Shown here piece by piece: positions 54,663-62,683 of a stretch of DNA of 64,000 bases. The first letter of the stretch is position 1. Every line of letters begins with the position of its first letter. Under the pieces are notes generated by a model. The model saw only the letters and a program-made list of their open reading frames with translations. It was not told the DNA's origin and did no database searches. Source of the stretch: Pseudosulfitobacter pseudonitzschiae (lineage in GTDB: Bacteria > Pseudomonadota > Alphaproteobacteria > Rhodobacterales > Rhodobacteraceae); contig NZ_FQVP01000001.1 of NCBI RefSeq assembly GCF_900129395.1, positions 310,001-374,000 of the forward strand, read 5' to 3'. The translations under genes were made by a program, and so were the position numbers.

Positions 54663-55580
54663 TCAGTTGGTCAGTTCTTTCAGCTTGCGGGCAAATCGCG
54701 GTGCGTTCATGCGGCTCGTGACGTTAGTACACAGCGCCTGTATCAACGGGGCGCGGTTGTCGACCTCAAGGGCCGACATCAGGCTGCGCAGATAGGGCGG
54801 ATAGGCCCGGCGCGCGCGCCACAGGGTGGCAAAGCTGGCATCGTTCAGTGTGTCGGTGGCAACCTGTTCCAGCAGCGGCTTCAGCGTGTCCATCTCGATC
54901 ATGTGGGTCTGGATGGCATCGCCCAGGTGGCGGGTGCGCAGCTTGTGCACATTGGCGCGGGTGAACAGGGCCGCGTGCATGGCGTCCAGCGCCTCCCGCG
55001 GGTCATAGATCACAAAGGCACGCGCGGCGGCGTCCAGCATGTCGGGCGCATAGCCATAGCGCGAGGCGAAGTCGACGCGACGCATGTCGACAAAGCGGTC
55101 GTCCCATTCCGTGACCCGCGCGTCCAGCGTCGCCTGCGGCTGGATCGCCAGCACACGCGCGCCGGGCGAGGCGACCGAATAGGCCGCCGCCGCATAGCCG
55201 CAGGGGCCTGCGCCGTAAAACAGCACTGTTTCGAATTCGTCAAAAAAGCCGTCATCGACCAGCCGGTCGAAATAGGCATAAAGCGTCTCGTCCCGGAACC
55301 ATGTGTCGCCGTCCGAGGCCACGCACAGATGCGACCAGCCATGATCGCGCACCATGTTCCAGCCCAGCGGCACCGCGGATTCGGACAGCGCACGCATCCC
55401 CTGAATGGTCTCGAAGGTGACCAGCAGTGTCGTGCCTTTTTCAACAAACGCCGCGAAATGGCGCTTGCCCAGCGGCTCGAAATAGCCCTGTTCTTCAGCG
55501 ATACCTGCCAGTTTTGTCAGCCATTCGCCCTTGGCAAGGCCGGAAAGCTCGGCGTTGAATGTCTCGGCTGCGTCCTGCAT
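54663..55580 (-). CDS. Hydrolase-like protein of unknown specificity
   Basis: 305 residues from the ATG at 55580 (MQDAAETFNA). The block VLFYGAGPCGYAAAAYSVA resembles the nucleophile elbow of alpha/beta hydrolases, with Cys at the usual Ser position. VLAIQPQATLDARVTEWDDRF follows as the next strand. Relatives in Rhodobacterales are often labelled phosphoadenosine phosphosulfate reductase, but the CxxC/ECGxH features of that enzyme are absent. Its place at the end of the GT/sulfotransferase cluster may be functional. Confidence 0.6.
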   Translation of the reverse strand: MQDAAETFNAELSGLAKGEWLTKLAGIAEEQGYFEPLGKRHFAAFVEKGTTLLVTFETIQGMRALSESAVPLGWNMVRDHGWSHLCVASDGDTWFRDETLYAYFDRLVDDGFFDEFETVLFYGAGPCGYAAAAYSVASPGARVLAIQPQATLDARVTEWDDRFVDMRRVDFASRYGYAPDMLDAAARAFVIYDPREALDAMHAALFTRANVHKLRTRHLGDAIQTHMIEMDTLKPLLEQVATDTLNDASFATLWRARRAYPPYLRSLMSALEVDNRAPLIQALCTNVTSRMNAPRFARKLKELTN

Positions 55581-55677
55581 CGGGGGTCCTCGGTACCTGT
55601 ATCGCGCGGGTTTCCCACGCGTGTTTGGGCGCAGAGCTATCGGGCCAATAAGGCAAAATTGCGGAAATTTGATGCAG

Positions 55678-56745
55678 CTAAGGTGCCTTTGTTGCGGCTT
55701 CGGCATCGGTGCGGCGGGAGCGGTTCGCGTATTGCACCATGAAACGGGCGGCGCGCGGCGACACGGGGCGGGTGGGGCCCGCCATCAACAGTCGGCCAAA
55801 CAGGGCGCGAAACGGCTCTTGCTGCATCAGCGCGTCGAAACGGGCGTGCCGCCATGCGACGGCCCGTTGGTGCAACTCTCCCAGCACCGGATCGGCTTTC
55901 AGGGTGTCCAGTATCGGCGCGCTGGCGGCGCTCATCCGGGCGATGCTAGTGTCGGTGTCGGAGCAAAAGTTCCGCTCGATCCAGTAATCGAGCCCCAGCA
56001 CGTGATCGGAATGCACCGCGCGGCCCCGGTCGGCTTTCATCACATAGCTTTCCATTGCGCCCAGCGGATAGTGGTTCAGTTGCACCAGCGCATGGTTGGG
56101 CTGTCCGAAATTGCTGAACAACCGCTTGGTCTTGAACTGCGGGTCCAACTCGCGCCCCTCTCCGTCGAACCAGCGCGCCTGGTCCAGCCGCGCGGTGTCG
56201 GGGTTGCGCGGGCGGTGCACCCCCAGTTTGCGGTAGGTGCCGTCGTTCTTGTACAGCGTCTTGAACATCGACGCGCGCCACGGCCAGTGCAGCACCGCAG
56301 GCGCGCATTTGGTGAACAACCGCGTCACCGGCGCGTCCTTGTAGCGGATGTGATCGCCATTGCCGAACAGCCGCCACGTCAGCGTGATCGCGGTGGCATC
56401 GGGCAGGGCGTTCAGCAAGGCAGGCACGGTGCCGTCGCCCACATGAATGTTGACGAATTCGTCCACATCCAGCGGCAATATCCAGTCGGCCTGTTGCACC
56501 ACGTCCAGCTTTTGCGCGTGTTTCAGGGCGGTGAACTGGATGCCGCCCTTGTCATAGGGGCCGTCGTTGCGGATGTGCGTCAGCCAGCCCTGACCGGCCA
56601 GCGCGTCCAGCATCACGTCGGTGCCGTCGTCGCAATCGTTCGAGAACACCAGAAAATGCGTGAAGCCACAGGCGCGGTGGTGCGCCAGCCATTCCAGCAG
56701 GAACGCCGCCTCGTTGCGGACGCATAAGACGGCAAGAATGTTCAC
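55678..56745 (-). CDS. Glycosyltransferase (Glyco_tranf_2_4)
   Basis: 355 residues from the GTG at 56745, which overlaps the FkbM gene stop by 4 nt (GTGA). The N-terminus AVLCVRNEAAFLLEWLAHH and the DxD site ILPLDVDEFVN (about residues 85-95) mark the family. NHYPLGAMESYVMKADRGR and YWIERNF are C-terminal conserved blocks. The longer in-frame extension overlaps FkbM and is rejected. Last gene of the coupled cluster. Confidence 0.88.
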   Translation of the reverse strand: MNILAVLCVRNEAAFLLEWLAHHRACGFTHFLVFSNDCDDGTDVMLDALAGQGWLTHIRNDGPYDKGGIQFTALKHAQKLDVVQQADWILPLDVDEFVNIHVGDGTVPALLNALPDATAITLTWRLFGNGDHIRYKDAPVTRLFTKCAPAVLHWPWRASMFKTLYKNDGTYRKLGVHRPRNPDTARLDQARWFDGEGRELDPQFKTKRLFSNFGQPNHALVQLNHYPLGAMESYVMKADRGRAVHSDHVLGLDYWIERNFCSDTDTSIARMSAASAPILDTLKADPVLGELHQRAVAWRHARFDALMQQEPFRALFGRLLMAGPTRPVSPRAARFMVQYANRSRRTDAEAATKAP

Positions 56746-57449
56746 GCGGTGGGCCACGTCCTGCGGAACGACACGACCTTGCCGTTCGAGCCGCGCGCGT
56801 TGTAGTTCAGGCCCGCCTCCATCATCGCGGCAAAGACCGCGTTCACGCCTTCGGGGCCGATCCATTTGGGGTGCAGCTTGACCACGGCGGCGCGCAGGCC
56901 GCTCAGGTCAAGGTCGGGGATCAAATCGGCCTCGGACCCCTGGATATCGATGACGACGACCGTGGGCGACAGCTCTTTCATCAGGGTCTTGGCGTTTTGC
57001 ACCTCGATCTTTTCGACCGTGCCCGCCGGGCTGTCGTCGCGCGCGACCAGCGAGGACAGGGCAGGGTTCTTGCGCAGGTGGAAATCAACGGTGCTTTTGC
57101 GTTTGCCCAAAGCGCCCGAAATCACGCTGGCGTTTTCAATGCCGTTCAGCGCGAACATATTGGTCAGATAGGTGGCCAGTTCTGGGTTTGCCTCGACCGC
57201 ATGAACCATTTTGACGTTCTGCTGCTTGGCCAGCGTCGCGGACACCGCTCCGATCCCAGCCCCGATGTCCAGAACCGTGTCCTCGGGCAGGGCGGTGCGG
57301 TTGCAGGCCGTGACCAGCGTGTTTTCATAAGTGTCCTTGCGCAGGGCGGTGCGCATGGCCGGCGTCATGAAAGCCGCCTTGGGAAAGCGCAGCCCGCGCG
57401 ATTTGATGCTGGGCTGTGCGGTGTTTGCAAGGTCTGTGATCCCGTCCAT
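56742..57449 (-). CDS. FkbM-family methyltransferase
   Basis: 235 residues. DTVLDIGAGIGAVSATLAK is the SAM-binding motif I and VVVIDIQGSEADLIPDL the family D-x-x-G/E block. FkbM enzymes O-methylate sugars or polyketides; in this context a sugar or glycan hydroxyl is the likely substrate. Two nt separate it from the preceding large gene, so it is co-translated. Confidence 0.88.
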   Translation of the reverse strand: MDGITDLANTAQPSIKSRGLRFPKAAFMTPAMRTALRKDTYENTLVTACNRTALPEDTVLDIGAGIGAVSATLAKQQNVKMVHAVEANPELATYLTNMFALNGIENASVISGALGKRKSTVDFHLRKNPALSSLVARDDSPAGTVEKIEVQNAKTLMKELSPTVVVIDIQGSEADLIPDLDLSGLRAAVVKLHPKWIGPEGVNAVFAAMMEAGLNYNARGSNGKVVSFRRTWPTA

Positions 57450-57451
57450 CG

Positions 57452-59845
57452 TCAGCTCTCCATATCCAGAGCAAGGGCATAGGCCACCCGCTCGACCTCT
57501 GTCAGCTTCACTTCAAGCGCCTGTTGATACAGGTCCTCGAATTCGGGCATGGCGTGCAGCTCTTCGGCTTTGGCTTTGTGCCAGTCCAGACCCTTCTGGT
57601 GCCAGCCGCGCAGGATGTCGTCCTGCATCAACCGGTCGTATTCCGCGCGCAGGCGCGGCAGGTTGCGTTTGATGGTGATGTCGCGGAAATCGGACCAGTC
57701 CATGCGAATCCAGTAGTTGATCCCGATGGACCGATCCACGTGCAGCGCGCGCCCGCGCTGGCGTTTGATCAGGAAACTCTCTGCCGACCGCAGCGCGTAA
57801 TGATTAAGCTGCAACAGGTCGTAGCCAATGGATTTTTTCGACGACCGCCAGCCGTTTTCGGCGGCTTCCTTGGTCATATCCTTGCCCGAGCCGTTGACCC
57901 ATTTCACCGTCTTCTTGAACGCCGCGTCCAGCTTGTTGGGGCGGTGGCAGCTGATTTTCTCGTAGGCACCGATGTTCTTGAACATGGTCTTGAAGCCCCA
58001 GACCGTGTGCGGCTTGGGGCAGTATTTCGGGGCGCAATGGTCGAACTGGTCGATCACGAACTCATCGGCCAGATGCGTCACTCCGTTGTGCCCGAACAGC
58101 CGCCATGTCATCGCCACGTTGGTCGCATCGGGCACCGCGTCAAAGAAATCCTGAAGCGTCCCGTTGCCGGTGCGCACGTTCATGAATTCGTCCACGTCGA
58201 TGTGGATGATCCAGTCGGCGTTCTTGATCACCGGTTCCTTCAGCGACTGGTTCAGCGCGTATTGCTGGGGTGAATTGCCCTTCCAGCCGTCGTTGTTGCG
58301 GTGTTGCAGAACGCCCATTTCCTGCAGACGGTCCAGAATTTCGCTGGTGCCGTCCTCGCAACCGTTGGTGTAGATCAGGAAATTGTCCACGCCCATCGCA
58401 CGGTGATAGGCGACCCATTCCACGATATAGGGCGCTTCGTTCTTCATGCAGCCGACGATGACATTGCCGCTGCTGCCCGGCGGCAGGTCGCGCTGTGGGA
58501 CTGGCGTAAAGGCTGCGGCAAGCTGCTCCTCGTCCACCGACCCCAGCTTGTTGTGCGGCGCAAAGGATGAGTTTTTCAGCTTGTCAAAGTTCTGGATCGC
58601 CAGGGGCGGCATCAGCTTGCGCGCGGCTTCGGTCAGCCCGTCGGACTTAGGCGCAGAGGCGGGCGCTGCGGCCTGCGCCGCACCCTTGGGCGATTTGGTG
58701 GCCTTGGCGGCATCCAGATCGGCCCCCTTGGTCTTGCGCTCTTCGCGCGTCGCCTTGTCGATGCGCCACATGAACCCCAGCAGGTACTGCGTGGCCCGAA
58801 ACCCGAACTTGGGGTCGGCCTCTTCCCACGTGCCCTTGGCGCGGGGCTTTTTGAACGTGTCCTTGCTCAGCGCCGGTTGCGTTTTCAGCAAGGCGGTGTT
58901 GCCCGTGGCAAAGGTTTTCGAGATGGCCGACAGCGACGCCACATCAACAGGGTCGCCGTCCACGTTGATTTCATTGATGAACGACCGCCACAACTGACGC
59001 GGCAAAATGCGTTTGCGGTCGGCCAGAACCTGCAACAACAGCGCATTCATCTGCCGCCCGCGCGTCAGCGCCGCGGCAGAGGTGGGCGCAGGCACGGTGT
59101 CGGGCGTCGCCTTGCCCAGCACCGCGTCGATCCCGAACATGGCGCGGATTTCGTCCGTGACCGTATCGGCGGCAAACCCGTCGGCATCATAGGGCCGCAA
59201 GGTCACGCTGCCCGCGCCAAAGCTTTCCTCCCAATGCGACACAAGCCGCTGGTAATCCAGCCAGAAGGGGGCGGCCTGATTTTCCATGAACACCCCCGCC
59301 TGCGGGTCGATCACGGGGGCTGCGGCCAGACAATCGTCCCACCACGTCTTTGACCCGGCCAGCGCCATTTCCTGTGCCAGCGACGTGCCGCGCCCTTCCA
59401 GGATCTGTTCGGCGTACCAGCGCACCAGCAGGCTGGCCTGTTCGTCCACATGGGCGATGATGCGAATGTCATCCGACAGCGGCGACAACAGCGCGTGCAG
59501 GCGCGCCACCTCGGACGAATGCGCCAGACTGGTCCCCAGTTGCGAGGCCGACAGGATCAGGTCGGTCGGATTGTGCTGCGCCACATCCCGCGCCAGATCG
59601 CTGGCCACGGCATCATAAAGAACCTGTTGTTTGTCCTGCGGAATGTATCCACGGTTGTACCGCAGCGGGTCCACATGGGCAGGGTCGGTGACCGCCATAT
59701 ACAGCCGCGTGTGGTTCTTCGGCCCCAGACTGCGCGGAAACAGATAGCCCTTGGCCAGCATCTGTTCGCGTTTGTCGGCCATGACCGATTGCAGACGGTC
59801 CGCGCCCACCTGTTCCAGACCAATATGCAGATGAATGCGCATCAT
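57452..59845 (-). CDS. Fused sulfotransferase-like and glycosyltransferase protein
   Basis: 797 residues from the ATG at 59845, overlapping the sulfotransferase stop. Residues about 1-330 look like a sulfotransferase fold, but the 5'-PSB loop reads HIGLEQVGADRLQ rather than the usual KTGTT form, so PAPS binding may be lost. Residues about 330-470 are a linker including Ala/Pro-rich sequence. Residues about 470-797 are a Glyco_tranf_2_4 domain: VGCMKNEAPYIVEWVAYHR and the DxD site IIHIDVDEFMN. It is the largest gene of the cluster. Confidence 0.82.
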   Translation of the reverse strand: MMRIHLHIGLEQVGADRLQSVMADKREQMLAKGYLFPRSLGPKNHTRLYMAVTDPAHVDPLRYNRGYIPQDKQQVLYDAVASDLARDVAQHNPTDLILSASQLGTSLAHSSEVARLHALLSPLSDDIRIIAHVDEQASLLVRWYAEQILEGRGTSLAQEMALAGSKTWWDDCLAAAPVIDPQAGVFMENQAAPFWLDYQRLVSHWEESFGAGSVTLRPYDADGFAADTVTDEIRAMFGIDAVLGKATPDTVPAPTSAAALTRGRQMNALLLQVLADRKRILPRQLWRSFINEINVDGDPVDVASLSAISKTFATGNTALLKTQPALSKDTFKKPRAKGTWEEADPKFGFRATQYLLGFMWRIDKATREERKTKGADLDAAKATKSPKGAAQAAAPASAPKSDGLTEAARKLMPPLAIQNFDKLKNSSFAPHNKLGSVDEEQLAAAFTPVPQRDLPPGSSGNVIVGCMKNEAPYIVEWVAYHRAMGVDNFLIYTNGCEDGTSEILDRLQEMGVLQHRNNDGWKGNSPQQYALNQSLKEPVIKNADWIIHIDVDEFMNVRTGNGTLQDFFDAVPDATNVAMTWRLFGHNGVTHLADEFVIDQFDHCAPKYCPKPHTVWGFKTMFKNIGAYEKISCHRPNKLDAAFKKTVKWVNGSGKDMTKEAAENGWRSSKKSIGYDLLQLNHYALRSAESFLIKRQRGRALHVDRSIGINYWIRMDWSDFRDITIKRNLPRLRAEYDRLMQDDILRGWHQKGLDWHKAKAEELHAMPEFEDLYQQALEVKLTEVERVAYALALDMES

Positions 59846-60468
59846 GACGCCTTTTTGTTCGAATTGCTGTTCACGCGGCCCCACCACGGCAGGGGCACGC
59901 CCAGAAAGGCGGCGATGCGGTCGCGCGCGTCCGCGTCGGCCACGTCATATTCCAGAAAATCGTCTCGGCCCGCGAAGATCGCGCGCAGATGCGCGTAATG
60001 GGCGGTGATCCATTGTTCGCGCTGCTTGGTTGTCTCGCCGTAGCCTTCGGGCAGGCCGGGTATCGCCGCCTGCGGCAACCGCGCGACACCCAGATCGGAC
60101 CAGGCCAGCATCGACTGGCTCAACTGGAACGGATCGCGGTTCGAGGCCAGGAACTTCACCCCCGGATGATGGGCGCGGATCGCCTCGATCAGGCCAAAAT
60201 CCATCTGCGGCCACAGCGACTTGCCCTCGCGCAGCAGGCTGATTTCCGACACGCATTCAAACGGGTCCAGATGCGCACCGGGATCGCCGGTTTCGAAATA
60301 CCCGCGATACAGCAGCTCGGCCACATATTGATTGTGCAGCGACTTGACGGTGGTCTGCTTGGGACGCACGCGGTGGTCGGCCACCTTGAAACCGGCCATT
60401 TTCAGCGCCCGCGCCAATGTCGTCGTGCCAGTCTTGGGCAGGCCCAGATTGACGACGCGCAGGCTCAT
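59842..60468 (-). CDS. Sulfotransferase
   Basis: 208 residues from the ATG at 60468 (MSLRVVNLGL), overlapping the upstream GT stop. GLPKTGTTTLARAL (residues 8-21) is the 5'-PSB loop and FLASNRDPFQLSQS the 3'-PB loop of PAPS-dependent sulfotransferases. It is likely to sulfate a sugar made by neighbouring genes. An in-frame upstream extension with Arg/Ala-rich sequence lies inside the GT gene and is rejected. Confidence 0.88.
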   Translation of the reverse strand: MSLRVVNLGLPKTGTTTLARALKMAGFKVADHRVRPKQTTVKSLHNQYVAELLYRGYFETGDPGAHLDPFECVSEISLLREGKSLWPQMDFGLIEAIRAHHPGVKFLASNRDPFQLSQSMLAWSDLGVARLPQAAIPGLPEGYGETTKQREQWITAHYAHLRAIFAGRDDFLEYDVADADARDRIAAFLGVPLPWWGRVNSNSNKKAS

Positions 60469-61502
60469 GTCACAGGCTCCAGACCCAGCGCCTCGATCAG
60501 CGCCTGTTCCTGCGGCGGCAGCTTTGACGCGGCGCGCAGTTGCGCCTGCATCTGTTGATATTCGGGCTGCGCCAGCAACTCGTCCCGCTTGGCGATATGG
60601 GCGGCGACCGCTTCGGCGTGCAGCGTTGCAATCTCTGCGTCTGCCATCAGCGCGGCCATCTCGCTGCGCAGGGGGGGCAGGTATTTCTGGATCGACGTAT
60701 CTTCCCACGCCGCGTCATTGCGCTCGCGCCAATAGGTGTCGTCGAAGGCGCGGTTCTCGCGGTTCACGTCGCCCCGGTCGTTCTTGACCAGATAGCTGTC
60801 CAGCGACCGCAGCGCATAGTGGTTCAGCGTGGCAAATTTGCGAGAACCTGCTGCCGGAAACCGGCGGATACGGCGCGGGTTGGCGGCGACCAGAAACCGG
60901 TGTTGTACGGGCCGGCCCGACGCATCGGTCCACGTGGGCCGCTTGCCCTTGGGCAGCTTCTCGCGGAAAAACGGGCGGTGCGCGCCGTAGTATTTCAGCG
61001 GGAAATCGGCCCGCACCAGCGTTTTCACCTCGATCGCCGTCTCGCCACACCACAGGTCGGGATTGTGGCTGCGGGTGAACTGTTCGATGACGGGGCGGTC
61101 CGCGTAGGCGTCCACATCGTCATTGGCGAAGAACTGGAAATTCACGCTGATCGCCTGCGGATTGCCACAGGCGTCGATCAGGGCAGGGATGGTGCCATCG
61201 CCCACATGGATGTTCAGAAACTCGTCCACATCCGCAACCCAGACCCAGTCGGCGCCCGCGATCATGTCCTGACCCTTGGCGTCCTTCAACGCCTCCATCT
61301 GGTAATTGCGCCCCTCGGCGGGGTTGGGCAGGTGCCGCACGATGCCACGCGCCTGCAGCGCATCCAGCAGCTGGTCCGTGCCGTCGGTGCAATCGTTGGA
61401 ATAGAAAAGAAAATCCGTCACGCCCAGCAGGCGGTGAAAGGCGATCCATTCCAGCAGGAAGGAACCCTCGTTCTTGACACAGGTTACGGCTGTTATGCGC
61501 AT
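60465..61502 (-). CDS. Glycosyltransferase (Glyco_tranf_2_4)
   Basis: 345 residues. AVTCVKNEGSFLLEWIAFH at the N-terminus and the site VWVADVDEFLN (about residues 90-100) define the family. KYYGAHRPFFREKLPKGKR and NHYALRSLDSYLVKND are shared with other cluster GTs. It is the first gene of the cluster. Its stop overlaps the sulfotransferase start (ATGA). A palindrome at 61571-61585 lies upstream. Confidence 0.88.
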   Translation of the reverse strand: MRITAVTCVKNEGSFLLEWIAFHRLLGVTDFLFYSNDCTDGTDQLLDALQARGIVRHLPNPAEGRNYQMEALKDAKGQDMIAGADWVWVADVDEFLNIHVGDGTIPALIDACGNPQAISVNFQFFANDDVDAYADRPVIEQFTRSHNPDLWCGETAIEVKTLVRADFPLKYYGAHRPFFREKLPKGKRPTWTDASGRPVQHRFLVAANPRRIRRFPAAGSRKFATLNHYALRSLDSYLVKNDRGDVNRENRAFDDTYWRERNDAAWEDTSIQKYLPPLRSEMAALMADAEIATLHAEAVAAHIAKRDELLAQPEYQQMQAQLRAASKLPPQEQALIEALGLEPVT

Positions 61503-61570
61503 CCGGGCGCCCCTGCTGTGGACCAGCTCTGGTCACGCTTCATCTGCCTTATCCGCCTCTGAACGGGTTG

Positions 61571-61585
61571 TTGTCGGGGCGACAA
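61571..61585. promoter_or_regulatory. Palindrome in the divergent GT/moxR region
   Basis: TTGTCG-GGG-CGACAA is a perfect 6-bp inverted repeat with a 3-nt spacer, 69 nt upstream of the GT start and 131 nt upstream of moxR. It could be an operator for either promoter. Nothing else stands out in the 213-nt gap. Confidence 0.4.
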
Positions 61586-61715
61586 GCCCGCAAAACCTCT
61601 GTTTTCCCTACAGCTTATAATGCCATCCGGCGCAAGATGCGTCAACGCTGGCCGCGCGGAGGACCTTGACCTGACAGGCCAGCGGTGCACGTTTGTCGCA
61701 ACAAGGGAGAGAGCG

Positions 61716-62624
61716 ATGACCAAACCTACCTCGATCGACGCCGTGCAACAGATGCTGGGCGCGCAGGGCTATGTCTGTGACCGTGCGCTGGGCACGGTGG
61801 TGTTCCTCGCGCTGTCGCTGGGCCGCCCGCTGTTTCTGGAGGGCGAGGCAGGCGTGGGCAAGACCGAGATCGCCAAGGCGCTGGCCACGGCCTTGGGCCG
61901 CCGCCTGATCCGCCTGCAATGCTACGAGGGGCTGGACGCCGCGAGCGCTGTCTACGAATGGAACTTTCCCGCCCAGATGATCGCCATCCGCACCGCCGAG
62001 GCCGCAGGCACCGCCGACCGCGCCGCCCTGCAAACCGAACTGTTCAGCAAGGATTTCCTGATCGAACGCCCGCTGCTCGATGCCATGCGCCCCGACGAAA
62101 ACGGCGCGCCGGTCCTGCTGATCGACGAATTGGACCGCACCGACGAGCCCTTCGAGGCCTACCTGCTTGAAGCGCTCAGCGACTTTCAGGTCACCATTCC
62201 CGAACTGGGCACCATCAAGGCCCCCGAGCCGCCCATCGTCATCCTGACCTCGAACCGCACCCGCGAAGTGCACGACGCGCTGAAACGCCGCTGTCTCTAT
62301 CACTGGGTCGATTACCCCGATTTCGACCGCGAAATGGACATCCTGACCGCCCGCGCGCCCGAAGCGGCCGAAAACCTCAGCCGCGAGGTCGTGGCCTTTG
62401 TCCAGCAGTTGCGCACCGAGGATCTGTTCAAGAAACCGGGCGTGGCCGAAACCATCGACTGGGCCAAATGCCTGCTGGCGCTGGACGTGCTGACCCTGTC
62501 GCCCGAGGTCATCGCCGACACGCTGGGGGCCGTGCTGAAATACCAGGACGACATCGCCAAGCTGCAAGGCTCCGAGGCCAAACGCCTGCTGGATCAGGCC
62601 CGCGCCAGTCTGGAGCCGACCTGA
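61716..62624 (+). CDS. MoxR-family AAA+ ATPase (CoxD-like)
   Basis: 302 residues from the ATG at 61716 (MTKPTSIDAV), with GGGAGA ahead of it. Walker A EGEAGVGKTEIAK and Walker B LLIDELDRTD are present; SNRTREVHDALKRRC is the sensor/arginine-finger region. MoxR ATPases assemble or mature metalloproteins, working with VWA proteins such as the next gene. An in-frame upstream extension has no family features. Confidence 0.92.
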   Translation: MTKPTSIDAVQQMLGAQGYVCDRALGTVVFLALSLGRPLFLEGEAGVGKTEIAKALATALGRRLIRLQCYEGLDAASAVYEWNFPAQMIAIRTAEAAGTADRAALQTELFSKDFLIERPLLDAMRPDENGAPVLLIDELDRTDEPFEAYLLEALSDFQVTIPELGTIKAPEPPIVILTSNRTREVHDALKRRCLYHWVDYPDFDREMDILTARAPEAAENLSREVVAFVQQLRTEDLFKKPGVAETIDWAKCLLALDVLTLSPEVIADTLGAVLKYQDDIAKLQGSEAKRLLDQARASLEPT

Positions 62625-62626
62625 TG

Positions 62627-62676
62627 TTTCTTTTGGCCCAAAATATCCCGGAGGTCCGGGGGCTGGCTCCCGCAGG
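62627..62676 (+). repeat. Stop-proximal dispersed repeat, copy 6
   Basis: Starting 2 nt after the moxR stop, TTTCTTTTGGCCCAAAATATC, then CCGGAGGTCCGGGGGCT. Same subfamily as the copy at 32396-32460 (TTCTTTTGG box). The hairpin part is less regular. Confidence 0.6.
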
Positions 62677-62683
62677 CTGACGC

